From positions 1 through 43,167 of the forward strand of contig JAFSGN010000003.1 in assembly GCA_017440805.1 (NCBI GenBank): a stretch of 43,167 bases of DNA, in the 5' to 3' direction. Below are positions 26,796 through 36,601 of this stretch, piece by piece. The translations under genes and the position numbers were made by a program. The DNA comes from Clostridia bacterium. GTDB lineage: Bacteria > Bacillota > Clostridia > Oscillospirales > SIG627. Position 1 is the stretch's first letter; every line of letters begins with the position of its first letter. The notes beneath the pieces were generated by a model. It had not been told where the DNA came from. It did not search any database and saw only the letters and a program-made list of their open reading frames with translations.

Positions 26796-27424
26796 TTATT
26801 TTGCAAAATTGTTTTTTTTCTCAATTGCTTTTTCCGCCAACAGTCCAGTATAATAACAACCAACATATACCTCAGTATTTGTATCTACCGGTGCATACTC
26901 GCCGGCACAACCGAGGTATGGAATAAAGGTTTCTTCAAAAACTGCGGTCATCAATCCTGTGTTTTCGTCGTAACGATTGTCAAACCACCAATCGATGTAT
27001 TTTTTCAACATATTGTATGTTGCTTTTATCAAACTTTCATCTGTTGTTCACTGCAAAATATGAAATGCCACATCAAAAATTTTCGGTAAAGATGATACCC
27101 TAAGTTGTTGTTTTAGAAAATTTCCTCCAGCCACAAATTCAGGTAATTCATCTGCCCCCCCAAAAGGCATATTCTGCCGTCATCTTTTTGCTACTCAATA
27201 AAATTCCAAAGCGCTGTTTCCGCAAATTTTCTGTCAATCCACTTATACCCAGATAAGGCTAACGATGAATCAAGTTGCCACCACTGTTTACCATACGAGC
27301 CACCCGGAGTAAAGTATGGGTGGTTAAAGCCGTATTCTTTTGCATCGTCCTGTTTGCAAATTTCCAAACACTCTACTGCATAATTCAAATCATTCACAGA
27401 AATTCCCGGGCAAGAAATATTCAT
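26796..27424 (-). pseudogene. decayed glycoside hydrolase, (alpha/alpha)6-barrel type
   Basis: Remnant of a GH63/trehalase-like glycosidase. The ATG at 27424 and its AAGGAG site survive; the next residues read NISCPGISVNDLNYAV and YFTPGGSYGKQWWQLDSSLA, a typical catalytic-face segment. Then come an in-frame TAG after WNFIE, a frameshift in a run of seven G, a TGA after FHILQ, and a resumed frame (NMLKKYIDWWFDNRYDENTG, YAPVDTNTEVYVGCYY). About 210 codons are left, far below the several hundred usual for the family, so the 3' part is lost as well. It directly follows an MFS gene that probably carried its sugar substrate. Confidence 0.85.
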
Positions 27425-27505
27425 ATTTTTCTCCTTCACAAGTATTTTTTTATCCGAATTCACAGCAGCATTCCCGACGATGAAACAACAGTTTTCTGAA
27501 AACCA

Positions 27506-28660
27506 TTATTTACTTTTTCTGACTAAAAGTTCGTGCATAACAAACATCACTGCTAAAAGTACAAACTGGTATACCGGCAACAAAGAAATAGAAATATATT
27601 CTGTAATAACGCCAAAAAGAGACGGCATTACTAGGAATCCGGTATATGCAAATGCCATTTGCACCCCTATCATAGCCTGAGATTTTTCTTTTCCGAACAC
27701 ATCGGGTGTCATATGTATAAAACAAGGATAGATTGGTGCACACCCAAGACCGATTATAATAAACCCAAGCAAAGCAAATACAGAGAAGTGCGGTACAAAT
27801 AAAAACGCAATTCCAACGGTAACAATTGCCATGCCTGTACTAATTAGGAAACGGTCACTCATTTTCATTGCAAGAAAACCGCTGACAAGCCTACCTAGTG
27901 TGATTCCAATATAAAACATGCTGGCATAACCTGCTGCATCTTCCGGTGAAACTCCCCACTTACTTACAAAGTAACTGCTTGACCATAATGTTGTGGTAAG
28001 TTCAAACGAACAATAGCAGAAAAAAGTAATAAAACAAGGAATCGCACCTTTTATTGCAAAAATTTCCCTGAATGTCAACAGTTTTGTCTGTTGTTGTCCG
28101 GCAGTACCATTTTCAACACCTTTGTCCCATATAGGAAGACTGATAAAAATAATGACAGTCAGTACAATCTGAACAACAGATACTGCCAGATATCCGTGGT
28201 TCCAGCGGAAATTGATGAGAGAATAACTCATTATATACGGGCTGACAGAAGCACCCAGCCCCCACATACAATGAAGCCAGCTCATATGCTGTGCTTTATA
28301 GTGCAAAGCAACATAGTTATTAAGTATGGCATCTACCCCACCGGCACCAAGTCCGTATGGAATTGAAAATAAAATGAGATGCCAGAAACTGAAACTTACA
28401 GAAAAACCAAACAACCCGACTGCAGTCAATGCCGCACTTACCGCCGTAACCTTTCCTGCACCGAATTTACACAGTAATTTACCGCTGTACAGACTGGATA
28501 ATATTGTTCCGAGAAAAATAACTATTGATATTATTCCTGCAAAAGATACCGGTACATTTATTTCTGCGTGCATTACCGGCCATGCCGAACCTAAAAGAGA
28601 GTCGGGCAAACCAAGACTGACAAAACAAAGATAAATAATTGCCAACAACAAGCCTGCCAT
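27506..28660 (-). CDS. MFS transporter, FHS/fucose-permease-like
   Basis: A 384-residue, twelve-helix major facilitator. The ATG at 28660 is preferred to a TTG at 28690 because of the GGAAAGG upstream. Early residues (LGLPDSLLGSAWP) and YGLGAGGVDAILNNYVA match sugar:proton symporters of the FHS group. The glycosidase remnant 81 bases downstream suggests the original pair imported and cleaved a sugar. The transporter itself looks intact. Confidence 0.85.
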   Translation of the reverse strand: MAGLLLAIIYLCFVSLGLPDSLLGSAWPVMHAEINVPVSFAGIISIVIFLGTILSSLYSGKLLCKFGAGKVTAVSAALTAVGLFGFSVSFSFWHLILFSIPYGLGAGGVDAILNNYVALHYKAQHMSWLHCMWGLGASVSPYIMSYSLINFRWNHGYLAVSVVQIVLTVIIFISLPIWDKGVENGTAGQQQTKLLTFREIFAIKGAIPCFITFFCYCSFELTTTLWSSSYFVSKWGVSPEDAAGYASMFYIGITLGRLVSGFLAMKMSDRFLISTGMAIVTVGIAFLFVPHFSVFALLGFIIIGLGCAPIYPCFIHMTPDVFGKEKSQAMIGVQMAFAYTGFLVMPSLFGVITEYISISLLPVYQFVLLAVMFVMHELLVRKSK

Positions 28661-28728
28661 TATGTAATAATCCTTTCCTGTACAAAACAAATCAAAAAGT
28701 ATCGTTAAAACTCACAGTGCATCAAAGG

Positions 28729-30366
28729 TTATATTTTCCCTGCCATTTCAAGTGCTTCATCAATGTTACGGGCGAAATTTTCTGCTCCGACTCTATCATA
28801 AAAACCGGATTTTTTCATTACCATCAAAGGCTGGTCATTTACATGAGAGAAAATAACCGATATTTTATTATCCATACAAAAATCATAAACCTTTATAAGT
28901 GTGCGGAGTGCCGAAACATCCAATGTGGGAACATTCCGCATACGAAGAATAATTGCCTTTGAGCCTAATTTTACCGGAATTGATGCAACAATGTCACTGG
29001 TTGCAAAAAACATAGGACCGTCTATTTCAAAAACCTGTGTTTTATCCGGAATCTCTTTTAATCTTTCCCTCACGCTTTCTTCCGCTTCATCCGCTTTGCT
29101 CCACGGTCTTATATGGGTGACCTCTGTCATTCTTTTCATAAATAGAATAACAGCAAGTAAAAGTCCGATTTCAATTGCCACAACCAAATCAAACACAACC
29201 GTTAAAACGAAAGTCAGAACGAGAACTATAATATCACTCTTGGGGGCGGTTTTGCAGATTTTGACAAACTGACGCCACTCACTCATGTTATATGCCACCA
29301 TGAATAACACAGCCGCAATAACAGGCATTGGTATCCATGCGGCATACGGCATTAAAACAACCAAAATTAAAAGCAATACAACGGCATGAACAATACCCGA
29401 AACAGGTGTCTTGCCTCCGTTTTTAACATTTGCTGCAGTTCTTGCAATCGCTCCGGTTGCAGGAATTCCGCCGAAAAGTCCGGAAAAAATGTTACCGGCA
29501 CCCTGAGCGATTAATTCCGTATTGGAATTGTGTTTATCCTCTATCATTCCGTCTGATACGACACATGAAAGAAGTGACTCTATAGCCGCTAAGACAGCAA
29601 TGGTAAATGCACTGGGTACCAACTGCTTTATAACTGAAAAATTCACATCAGGCACGGAAAAGGCAGGAAGTGACTTTGAGATTGTATATAAATCACCGAT
29701 TGTATTTACCTGCATATCAAATAGTTTCACTATCACTGTTCCCGCAACAACCGCAATAAGTGAGCCTGGGATTTTCTTTGAAACCCTTGGCCACAAAATT
29801 AAGATAATAAGTGCAACAACACCAACCAGAAGAGATTGGAAATTTATTGTTGAAATCGACTTTACGACGCAGGCAAGTTTTTCTGTTGTCTCAACCGCGT
29901 GTGCACCTTCGGGGAAAGTAAGGCCCATAAAATCTTTAATCTGACCTATCAAAATTGTAATGGCGATACCTGAAGTAAATCCCGTAGTAATTGTATGCGG
30001 TATGTATTTTATCAAAGCACCAAGTCGGAAAATACCCATTAAAATCAGAATAATTCCTGCCATTATTGTTGCAATGACAAGTCCTTCTGTACCGAATGTT
30101 GCAACTATACCGGCAACGATTGTTGCAAAAGCAGCAGTCGGGCCTGAAATATTCACTTTACTTCCGCCAAGAAAAGAAATAACAAATCCTGCCACAATTG
30201 CGGTGTAAAGTCCTTTTTCCGGGGCAACACCCGACGCAATTGCAAGGGCTATTGACAACGGCAATGCAATAATTGCGACAATAATGCCTGCGACAATATC
30301 CGACATAAATGTTTTCATATTGTAGGTCTTAAGTTCCGAAAAAAGTTTCGGGCTGAAAATTTTCAT
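28729..30366 (-). CDS. SulP-family anion transporter with STAS domain
   Basis: A 545-residue membrane protein with the SulP transporter core (residues 1-420; GIIVAIIALPLSIALAIASG, NISGPTAAFA) and a C-terminal STAS domain of about 100 residues (IDGPMFFATSD, VPTLDVSALRTL). Members carry sulfate, bicarbonate or dicarboxylates; sequence alone does not tell which. AAAGAGG precedes the ATG. A possible promoter TTGGCA-N18-TAAAAT is at 30463-30434 on the minus strand. No sulfate-assimilation genes occur in the window. Confidence 0.93.
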   Translation of the reverse strand: MKIFSPKLFSELKTYNMKTFMSDIVAGIIVAIIALPLSIALAIASGVAPEKGLYTAIVAGFVISFLGGSKVNISGPTAAFATIVAGIVATFGTEGLVIATIMAGIILILMGIFRLGALIKYIPHTITTGFTSGIAITILIGQIKDFMGLTFPEGAHAVETTEKLACVVKSISTINFQSLLVGVVALIILILWPRVSKKIPGSLIAVVAGTVIVKLFDMQVNTIGDLYTISKSLPAFSVPDVNFSVIKQLVPSAFTIAVLAAIESLLSCVVSDGMIEDKHNSNTELIAQGAGNIFSGLFGGIPATGAIARTAANVKNGGKTPVSGIVHAVVLLLILVVLMPYAAWIPMPVIAAVLFMVAYNMSEWRQFVKICKTAPKSDIIVLVLTFVLTVVFDLVVAIEIGLLLAVILFMKRMTEVTHIRPWSKADEAEESVRERLKEIPDKTQVFEIDGPMFFATSDIVASIPVKLGSKAIILRMRNVPTLDVSALRTLIKVYDFCMDNKISVIFSHVNDQPLMVMKKSGFYDRVGAENFARNIDEALEMAGKI

Positions 30367-30486
30367 AGTTTATACCTCTTTAGTTTTTTATAGTTATTAT
30401 GACTTTTAAATTTTTCGTTTTTTCATCCTTTTTATTTTACTATAAAGTGTTTGACTCTGCCAAGTTCAGAATTCCATTTTTGGAAA

Positions 30487-31176
30487 TTATTCAGAAACAA
30501 TATCTCTGATTTTTTCAAGACAGTCTATTTCATAAGTAACAGAAAAATCCAATGTATTTAATTTATGTTCCGGATTGAACCAACAGGTATCAATTCCCGA
30601 AAGGTGTCCACCTTTCATATCCCCCGTAAGCGAATCACCTATAATAAGTACCTCACTCTTATCGGTCACCCCGAGTTTTTCAAAAACATAATCAAAAAAC
30701 GCTCTGTTGGGTTTTTCTGCACCAACAGTTTCTGATATGAAAACCGCATCAAAAATTTCGTCAAGTCCCGAACAACGCAGTTTCTTTTCCTGTGCAACTT
30801 TGGTACCGTTAGTAACTGCTGCAAGGATATATTTCCCTTTTTGAGAAAGCAGAATCTCTTTTGCATTTTCGATAAATACTATGCAGTCGCCAAGCGCTGT
30901 CTGATACTCTTTGTTAAATTGCTCTGCTATAGTTGTATCTATTCCAATCAGTTCAAAAAACTCACGAAATCTTCCCACCAGAATTTCCTGCTTTGTCAGT
31001 TCGCCCTTTTCAAGCATCTGCCAATATTTAATATTAATCTTTGAATATGTTTTAATTATCTGGTCACTGCATTCGCCAAAATTATGTTTTTTAAATAAAT
31101 ACCGTATCGCATAGGTCTCTGAGGCAAGAAAGTCAAGCACAGTGCCATCTATATCCCATAACAAATATTTATACAT
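30487..31176 (-). CDS. HAD hydrolase, YjjG-like 5'-nucleotidase
   Basis: A 229-residue HAD phosphatase close to the YjjG (non-canonical pyrimidine nucleotide phosphatase) group. Motif 1 WDIDGTVLDF with nucleophile Asp, motif 2 VTNGT, motif 3 Lys in GAEKPN, and motif 4 IGDSLTGDM are intact. The ATG at 31176 with GGAG eight bases upstream is preferred. Last gene of a possible accessory operon. Confidence 0.9.
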   Translation of the reverse strand: MYKYLLWDIDGTVLDFLASETYAIRYLFKKHNFGECSDQIIKTYSKINIKYWQMLEKGELTKQEILVGRFREFFELIGIDTTIAEQFNKEYQTALGDCIVFIENAKEILLSQKGKYILAAVTNGTKVAQEKKLRCSGLDEIFDAVFISETVGAEKPNRAFFDYVFEKLGVTDKSEVLIIGDSLTGDMKGGHLSGIDTCWFNPEHKLNTLDFSVTYEIDCLEKIRDIVSE

Positions 31177-31277
31177 ACATTTTTCTCCAAATATATTACA
31201 ATCTTTTACACATCCTGCTGTCTTTTTAATGAATAGCCGATTCAAATGCCATATTTCTCAGCAAAATTTCATATCAG

Positions 31278-31343
31278 GTTATAGCCAAAAATTATTCATT
31301 ATTAATTTTTATAATAATTATCCTTTTTGGTTAAGGCTATAAC
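31278..31343. repeat. 66-base inverted-repeat element
   Basis: GTTATAGCC (31278-31286) and GGCTATAAC (31335-31343), with internal AAAAA (31287-31291) and TTTTT (31324-31328) and an AT-rich centre. It may be a terminator for the SGNH hydrolase gene or a miniature element; the motif GTTATAGC recurs at 31373 inside the end of that gene. Confidence 0.5.
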
Positions 31344-31363
31344 ATTCTCCCCTTGCAAACAGG

Positions 31364-32407
31364 CTAAAGGTTATAGCGAATAATAACTTCCGTCAATGCT
31401 TGAGCCATAGACGCAAACCCAAAGTCCGTCGGATGACAGTTATCTACCGTACCTGAATCCTTACAAAGTTTTGTCAGGGCTTGTCCGTCTATAAAATATA
31501 CATTTTTATCCCCCGCCGAAACTGCATTCAAATATGTTTTTTCAACTATTTTTCTTCTTGTTTTTTCCTCTTCATTCAAGAAATACTTTGGCCGGGGCAT
31601 CATTATCACAGGCAAAAGCGGATTTTTTTCTCTGATTGCCTTAAACATTTTTTCGTGAGTTTTTTCAAGATGCTCAACACCGGGAGCATTGTGGTCATAA
31701 TCATATACAAAAACTGACATATCCAAATTTTTAATATATTCGATTATTTCGTCTTCAGCCTTTGCATTTCCAGAGAAACCGAGATTTATGTAATCGTAAT
31801 TAAAAGTTCTGGAAATAATTGCCTGATAACTCATTCCCGGTCTTGACGCGCATCCTCCCTGTGTAATAGAGGAGCCGTAATACACAATAGGTTTTTTATT
31901 TTTATACGGTTCTGCCTCTTCCAATGACGAACCATCTTTCAAACCGATATACAACTCGTTAACATTTGAATATAAGGGAAAATTAATTGTTATAAGCCTA
32001 GGCATACTTTCCTCAAATTCTATTACACTTTCGTATCCGTTTTCTATATTAAACGGAGGAACAAAGGATTTAACATATTGATTTTCTGCATACAAATCAA
32101 ACCCTATGGAACCTGTCAATGGAAAATGTGACATTTTACCCAAAGCGTCCATTTGGGCGTGAATAGCGACATAAGGGCTGTCCGTGACAAATCTTACTCT
32201 GCCCCCTGCAGTATTTGTATGCAAAGTATAAACGCCTTCACTTACAGTTTTTGCAACACTTTCAGGCATACGCCTGTATTTTCCGTTTTCTTTGAAAACT
32301 CCATAAACCTTAAACGGTGCCCGGTCAATTTTATAAAACCTAACATCATTTTTGCCTATTTTTGTTGTAATTTTAAAATTGCTGTCTATCTTTGAAATAT
32401 CCGACAT
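31364..32407 (-). CDS. SGNH/GDSL esterase with GxDLY domain
   Basis: A 347-residue lipase/esterase-like hydrolase. The N-terminal half is a beta-sandwich with the GSIGFDLY motif of the GxDLY domain; the C-terminal half is the SGNH fold: block I YYGSSITQGG (Ser nucleophile), GFSGNA (Gly), and the last block DNCHPTDFG (Asp and His). Such enzymes deacetylate carbohydrates. The ATG at 32407 follows AGAGG. No signal peptide, so cytosolic. Lies downstream of an alpha/beta hydrolase gene on the same strand. Confidence 0.88.
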   Translation of the reverse strand: MSDISKIDSNFKITTKIGKNDVRFYKIDRAPFKVYGVFKENGKYRRMPESVAKTVSEGVYTLHTNTAGGRVRFVTDSPYVAIHAQMDALGKMSHFPLTGSIGFDLYAENQYVKSFVPPFNIENGYESVIEFEESMPRLITINFPLYSNVNELYIGLKDGSSLEEAEPYKNKKPIVYYGSSITQGGCASRPGMSYQAIISRTFNYDYINLGFSGNAKAEDEIIEYIKNLDMSVFVYDYDHNAPGVEHLEKTHEKMFKAIREKNPLLPVIMMPRPKYFLNEEEKTRRKIVEKTYLNAVSAGDKNVYFIDGQALTKLCKDSGTVDNCHPTDFGFASMAQALTEVIIRYNL

Positions 32408-32561
32408 TTTGATTTTCCTCTGTTTCTGCATTTTTCGACATATCTTTATTTGTGTGTCATATGGGTTAGACACTATGTTTCTCACCAATTGCTTATATTG
32501 AGTCCGGAACAAAAAAGTGAAAATTATGTAGTAACTAACATTTTGCAGGCTTTTTATTTTT

Positions 32562-33485
32562 TTAACTGAAATTTCTTATCCAGATAAATGTCTCTTCTAC
32601 AGCAGGAGTTATTTGCAACTTTTCCCCTTTAAAAATATCCGCCCCGCAAGGATTCTCAACAAAGTTTCCTACCAACTGCGGTTCGTGTCCACCGTAACTG
32701 AATGTCCGCAGGTATGCTATTGCACCGTTTTCTCTTATTTTGTTGACAAACTTTTGGGTTATATCGTAAGAGACCGTGGGGTCATCAATACAATGCCAGA
32801 ATTTTACCGGTACGGGATAGGTTTCTGCTTTTTTATTTCTTGACGGATTGAATCCTGCCAGTTTATTCTCGTCATAAATATATTCGCCGGACTCATCCTT
32901 ATCAAATTTATATATCTTACCAAGTGCATATTTTGGAAGCCCATCGCACCAGGGATGTAAAAATATCTGGTTATATGTATCCAACACGGGACAGTACGCA
33001 GAGTGGGCTATCACAGGAATAAGCCCGCTTAAAACAAGATTGGTACTGCTTATTCCTCCCATAGAACCGCCGTGTACAAATACTTCCGGTTTCAAATTGA
33101 AATTTTCCATACAATAATTGTATGCCTTGACATAACTTCTCAGTGCAATGGGACTGCCTATATTGTTACGAATATCTATTCCGTTTTCTTCAGCATATTT
33201 CTGCGGTAAACCATTAACATCCATTACGGCATATCCGTTTGCAACAAGATACTGCGTCAACACCTGATGTTCTACCTGGGAATCATCTGTTGTAACCGTG
33301 CCTCCTGCTCCGTGGCAATTTATTACCAACCTTGTGGGAATTCCGTTTTCGGAATAGTTTTCGGGAAGCACAATAAATCCGCTGTCCTCATAAAGTTGTT
33401 CTGAATCCTGCAATTCATCTGTAATTACATTTTCATCAAACAAATTACAATTAACTGAAATTGAAAATCTGATAGTAAATATCAA
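32562..33485 (-). CDS. alpha/beta hydrolase family protein
   Basis: A hydrolase of about 307 residues with an oxyanion segment NCHGAGGT, nucleophile elbow VHGGSMGGISS (Ser), acid in the KFWHCIDDPTV region and histidine in YGGHEPQ. It resembles prolyl-oligopeptidase-like esterases. The start is uncertain: I favour TTG at 33485, six bases after GAGGTG, over a GTG at 33494. A short hydrophobic N-terminus is not a convincing signal peptide. Probably one operon with the ECF S component 24 bases upstream. Confidence 0.82.
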   Translation of the reverse strand: MIFTIRFSISVNCNLFDENVITDELQDSEQLYEDSGFIVLPENYSENGIPTRLVINCHGAGGTVTTDDSQVEHQVLTQYLVANGYAVMDVNGLPQKYAEENGIDIRNNIGSPIALRSYVKAYNYCMENFNLKPEVFVHGGSMGGISSTNLVLSGLIPVIAHSAYCPVLDTYNQIFLHPWCDGLPKYALGKIYKFDKDESGEYIYDENKLAGFNPSRNKKAETYPVPVKFWHCIDDPTVSYDITQKFVNKIRENGAIAYLRTFSYGGHEPQLVGNFVENPCGADIFKGEKLQITPAVEETFIWIRNFS

Positions 33486-33509
33486 TATAAACACCTCACT
33501 ATATATAGC

Positions 33510-34040
33510 TTAAGGTTTATAATTTTTATTTATTATTTGCATTATAACAGGAATAAGAATGAGTTGCAATACTATTCCCGGCAGGGAATCTATAAATCCT
33601 CCTGCCAAAAATGCCTGCAATGTAAATGCTTTCCCCGCAACTCCGAGCAATACAGCCTTTGTTACTCCCCAGACTATACGACCGCTTATCATAGAGATAA
33701 GCAAGCAGCAATAAAGCCACCACATCTGTTTTCTGAAAAACTTCATATACAGAAAACCGACTACTCCGCCATATACGCACAGTTCGGCAGCCATCCATAC
33801 TGCATTCGGATACAACGGCGGCATTCCGGCAATAATACCACGAAGAAAAGGCAAAACAGCCCCTGCAACAAATCCGTATTTATAACCGCAAATCAACCCG
33901 CAAAGCATAATGGGAATGTGCATCGGCAATAAAGTATCCCCTATTTCTTTTATTTGCCCTGTCAGAAACGGCAACAAAAAACCCAACGACAAAAACATTG
34001 CGGTAAGTGCAATTTTTTTTATTTTTTCATTATAAAACAT
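33510..34040 (-). CDS. ECF transporter substrate-binding (S) component
   Basis: A 176-residue, roughly six-helix membrane protein with the S-component pattern: N-terminal ALTAMFLSLGF, LLPMHIPIMLCGLICGYKYGFVAGAVLP. It would bind a vitamin or small organic molecule and dock on a shared EcfA-A'-T module, which is not in the window. ATG at 34040 follows AGGTG; an earlier GTG lacks a site. A short hairpin GTTTCC-ACC-GGAAAC sits at 34081-34095. Substrate unknown; neighbours (cupin, esterases, isomerase remnant) hint at a sugar-related compound. Confidence 0.8.
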   Translation of the reverse strand: MFYNEKIKKIALTAMFLSLGFLLPFLTGQIKEIGDTLLPMHIPIMLCGLICGYKYGFVAGAVLPFLRGIIAGMPPLYPNAVWMAAELCVYGGVVGFLYMKFFRKQMWWLYCCLLISMISGRIVWGVTKAVLLGVAGKAFTLQAFLAGGFIDSLPGIVLQLILIPVIMQIINKNYKP

Positions 34041-34122
34041 CCCGTCTTTCACCTCTTCTCCGTCAATCTGTTTTACAACAGTTTCCACCGGAAACTTAAC
34101 TATGTAATCTTCTAATCAAAAA

Positions 34123-34467
34123 TTAATCTCTTATTATAAGTGCAATAAATTCAAGCATTTCTTTTCCTGTATTTTTTATGCCGTGGCTTTTTCCCGATGG
34201 AGTAAAGGTTACCATACCGGGACAAACATCAACCATATTACCATTGTCACTGTAAACACCGGTCCCCGAAATAATATAATAATATTCGCATTCTCCCTCG
34301 TGTTTATGAAATCCAACCTCCTCGCCCGGCTTAAGTTTTGCAAGGGCAAATGTGCGGATTTTCGGGTTTCTGATATCAAATTCCGCAAGGTCTGACAAAA
34401 ACAACTTGGTCTCCCCGCTTATATTTTTTTCTTCTTTAACGCTTAATTCTTCTTTAAATTTAATCAT
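34123..34467 (-). CDS. single-domain cupin protein
   Basis: A 114-residue cupin with both motifs: GFHKHEGECEYYYIISG (His, His, Glu metal ligands) and PSGKSHGIKNTG (final His). Small cupins of this kind are metal-dependent sugar isomerases or sensors. AAGGAA precedes the start. Between the isomerase remnant and the ECF S component on the same strand. Confidence 0.88.
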   Translation of the reverse strand: MIKFKEELSVKEEKNISGETKLFLSDLAEFDIRNPKIRTFALAKLKPGEEVGFHKHEGECEYYYIISGTGVYSDNGNMVDVCPGMVTFTPSGKSHGIKNTGKEMLEFIALIIRD

Positions 34468-34528
34468 ACTTTTACACTTTCCTTTCTTAATTGTTTATAA
34501 AATATAATTATTGCTGTATCCGTTCTGA

Positions 34529-34960
34529 TTAACTGTCAAAAATTGAAACAAGGTGTCTTCCTACAGAAACTGCAAATTTTAATGCTTTCGGGATAAGCCT
34601 GTCCGGAAATTTCTCAAGATATTTGACAATTTCAAATGTAAAATCACCCGTATAACCAACACTTTTTAACGCACTCATAATTGCCTCCCAGTTTAACTCA
34701 CCTGTATAAGGCAAAATATGTCTGTCGTCAAGATAGTCGTTATCCTGAACATGAAGTGCCTGTAAGTATTCAGGCTTTACACCTTTTATGAAATTTTCCG
34801 GTTCACAGCCTGTCAACGCCGCATGTCCTATGTCTACACAAGCAGTAATCCACGGAGAATTGATTTTTTCAATTATATTGTTTAATTCCCCGGGAGTGCC
34901 GAATTTTCCCGCAAATGTTTTTCTTTTCGTATCTCTGATAAATAAATTCTCTACTGCCAG
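34529..34960 (-). pseudogene. 3' end of a sugar phosphate isomerase/epimerase (TIM barrel)
   Basis: Only the C-terminal half of a xylose-isomerase-like TIM-barrel protein remains: LAVENLF (metal Glu), CVDIGHAAL (Asp, His), LHVQDND (His, Asp) and FTFEIVKY (Glu). Immediately before LAVEN the frame is broken by a junction near 34960, where the upstream bases belong to a permease gene in another frame. No ribosome binding site serves the fragment, so a functional product is not expected. Confidence 0.85.
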
Positions 34961-35264
34961 CGGATATAATACCTGCAAACAAAGCCAGTGAAACCGCCGC
35001 CCACTTAACATCCGGAACTTTTTCCATAACCATATCGGCAAGCATTGCGGGCATTTTGCTCTCGGTAAACAATGAAACAAGTCCCATTGTTCCTATAATC
35101 ATAAGCAAAACATTAAAGTCGATTGACGAAAACAACTCTGAATACGGGAGCATGCCGGTCAAAACAAACAACACACCCGATGTAAGAGCGATATATGTTC
35201 TGTATTTACCAAAAAACAGAATAAGTATATAGGTTGAAATAAAAAGTAAAATTGATGGAGTCAT
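34960..35264 (-). pseudogene. 5' end of an SLC13/NhaD-type permease
   Basis: The ATG at 35264 with GGGGAG opens a membrane protein of the SLC13/ArsB/NhaD group (helices ILLFISTYILILFFG, TYIALTSGVLFVLTG, and FNVLLMIIGTMGLVSLF). After about 100 residues, at GIISA, the typical FVDN continuation is missing and the frame runs into the isomerase remnant out of frame. About 300 residues of a normal permease are lost. Confidence 0.85.
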
Positions 35265-35314
35265 TGTATCTCCCCTGTTTAATATTATATTTTTTGTACT
35301 GACAAATTAATTTT

Positions 35315-36601
35315 TTACTGAACCATTATTGACTGCTTTTCAATTACTTTTCTAACAAACAGAATTGCAACGCAAACAATCACAAACGAGATTAGCGAAA
35401 GAACCTGCTGACCGTAAACATGTATTCCGAAAACAGTGTTTCCGTTTGACTGTACGGCATCCAGTATTTTTCCGCCAAGAATTGATGCCCCGAACCCAAA
35501 AAGACCACCGATACTGTTTTTGACAGCCATTGCCTGAACAATATATTCTGAGTCAATGTAACTGTATGTAATATTAAACGAATTTGCATTTGTTCCCGCA
35601 TATGAACAAGTCTGCAAAACCGTAAATATTATAATAAGATACCATGAAGAAGGGGTTGTAAACACATTTACGACAAACCCTGCCGCCAATAGCCAGAGAC
35701 CAAGTTCAAAGCCCTTTGCAAACGAATACTTATCCGAAAATCTTCCGAACGCCTTTGAAACGGACATTCTGCCAAGACCTGCAACTATATTTATAATCTG
35801 AACCAGCAATGCGGACATCATAAGTTCCTTATACTTGTAAACACCCAGAAAACCAATAGTAAAGTACCGCGCCGTATCGTAGAGTATTGTAAGGAAAATA
35901 ACATTCCGGAATTTTTTGTTTTTTATTATTTTCAAAATCACTTTACCATACGGTTCTTCTGCCTTTTTGTCTTCAACTTTTTCTTTGGCGATAAGAGAAA
36001 GGGAAATAAAATTACATATATTCAAAACAAAAATCGAGCCTGACAGAAACAGAAATGCTCCGTTTAAGTTATTAACGCTTTCGTATTTGTCTATAATATA
36101 CCCCATGATTGCGGTGAAAAACATTCCGCAGAAAAGAGAAATGGTTTCTTTACCGGCTGAAAAAACACCTCTGTTTTTCGGCTCTACAAAAGAATTACCC
36201 CACTTAAAAAGGACATTGATAACAAGATACTTTCCGATATATGCAAAAAACACAAGTGCTGTTACCAAAATGGTTTTTACTTCCTTACTTGCTGATACGA
36301 AGGGAACCAGATACATAAGCATAAAACAAAATACACTTATGACATCAAATATCATAACAAGTTTTTTGGAACTGATTTTTGCCTTAACAACCTGAATGGA
36401 TAAAAGTTGAATTACAAACGCAAGAGTAATAAATGACGAGATAATTCCCACAAGAGAGTCACTTATCCCGATAGCAGACAAAAGTCTTGTCAGAAAAGCA
36501 TCTGTCACAAGCACAGAAGTAAAATATTCACCGGTGCATTGAACTATGTACGCTGTTCTTGACCTGCGATATTCTTTTGAATCATAAATGCTCATTTCCA
36601 T
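35315..36601 (-). CDS. MFS transporter
   Basis: A 428-residue protein with twelve membrane helices and a charged central loop around residue 205 (KEKVEDKKAEEPYGK). The family is major facilitator; the substrate group is not evident. AAAAGGAG is five bases from the ATG. It leads the accessory unit ahead of the permease/isomerase scar and may have carried the sugar or organic acid that unit once processed. Confidence 0.85.
   Translation of the reverse strand: MEMSIYDSKEYRRSRTAYIVQCTGEYFTSVLVTDAFLTRLLSAIGISDSLVGIISSFITLAFVIQLLSIQVVKAKISSKKLVMIFDVISVFCFMLMYLVPFVSASKEVKTILVTALVFFAYIGKYLVINVLFKWGNSFVEPKNRGVFSAGKETISLFCGMFFTAIMGYIIDKYESVNNLNGAFLFLSGSIFVLNICNFISLSLIAKEKVEDKKAEEPYGKVILKIIKNKKFRNVIFLTILYDTARYFTIGFLGVYKYKELMMSALLVQIINIVAGLGRMSVSKAFGRFSDKYSFAKGFELGLWLLAAGFVVNVFTTPSSWYLIIIFTVLQTCSYAGTNANSFNITYSYIDSEYIVQAMAVKNSIGGLFGFGASILGGKILDAVQSNGNTVFGIHVYGQQVLSLISFVIVCVAILFVRKVIEKQSIMVQ

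Noticed and set aside
34040..34122. Riboswitch ahead of the ECF S component
   Set aside because: The space to the cupin gene is too short and holds only a 6-bp hairpin; no known vitamin riboswitch core is seen.
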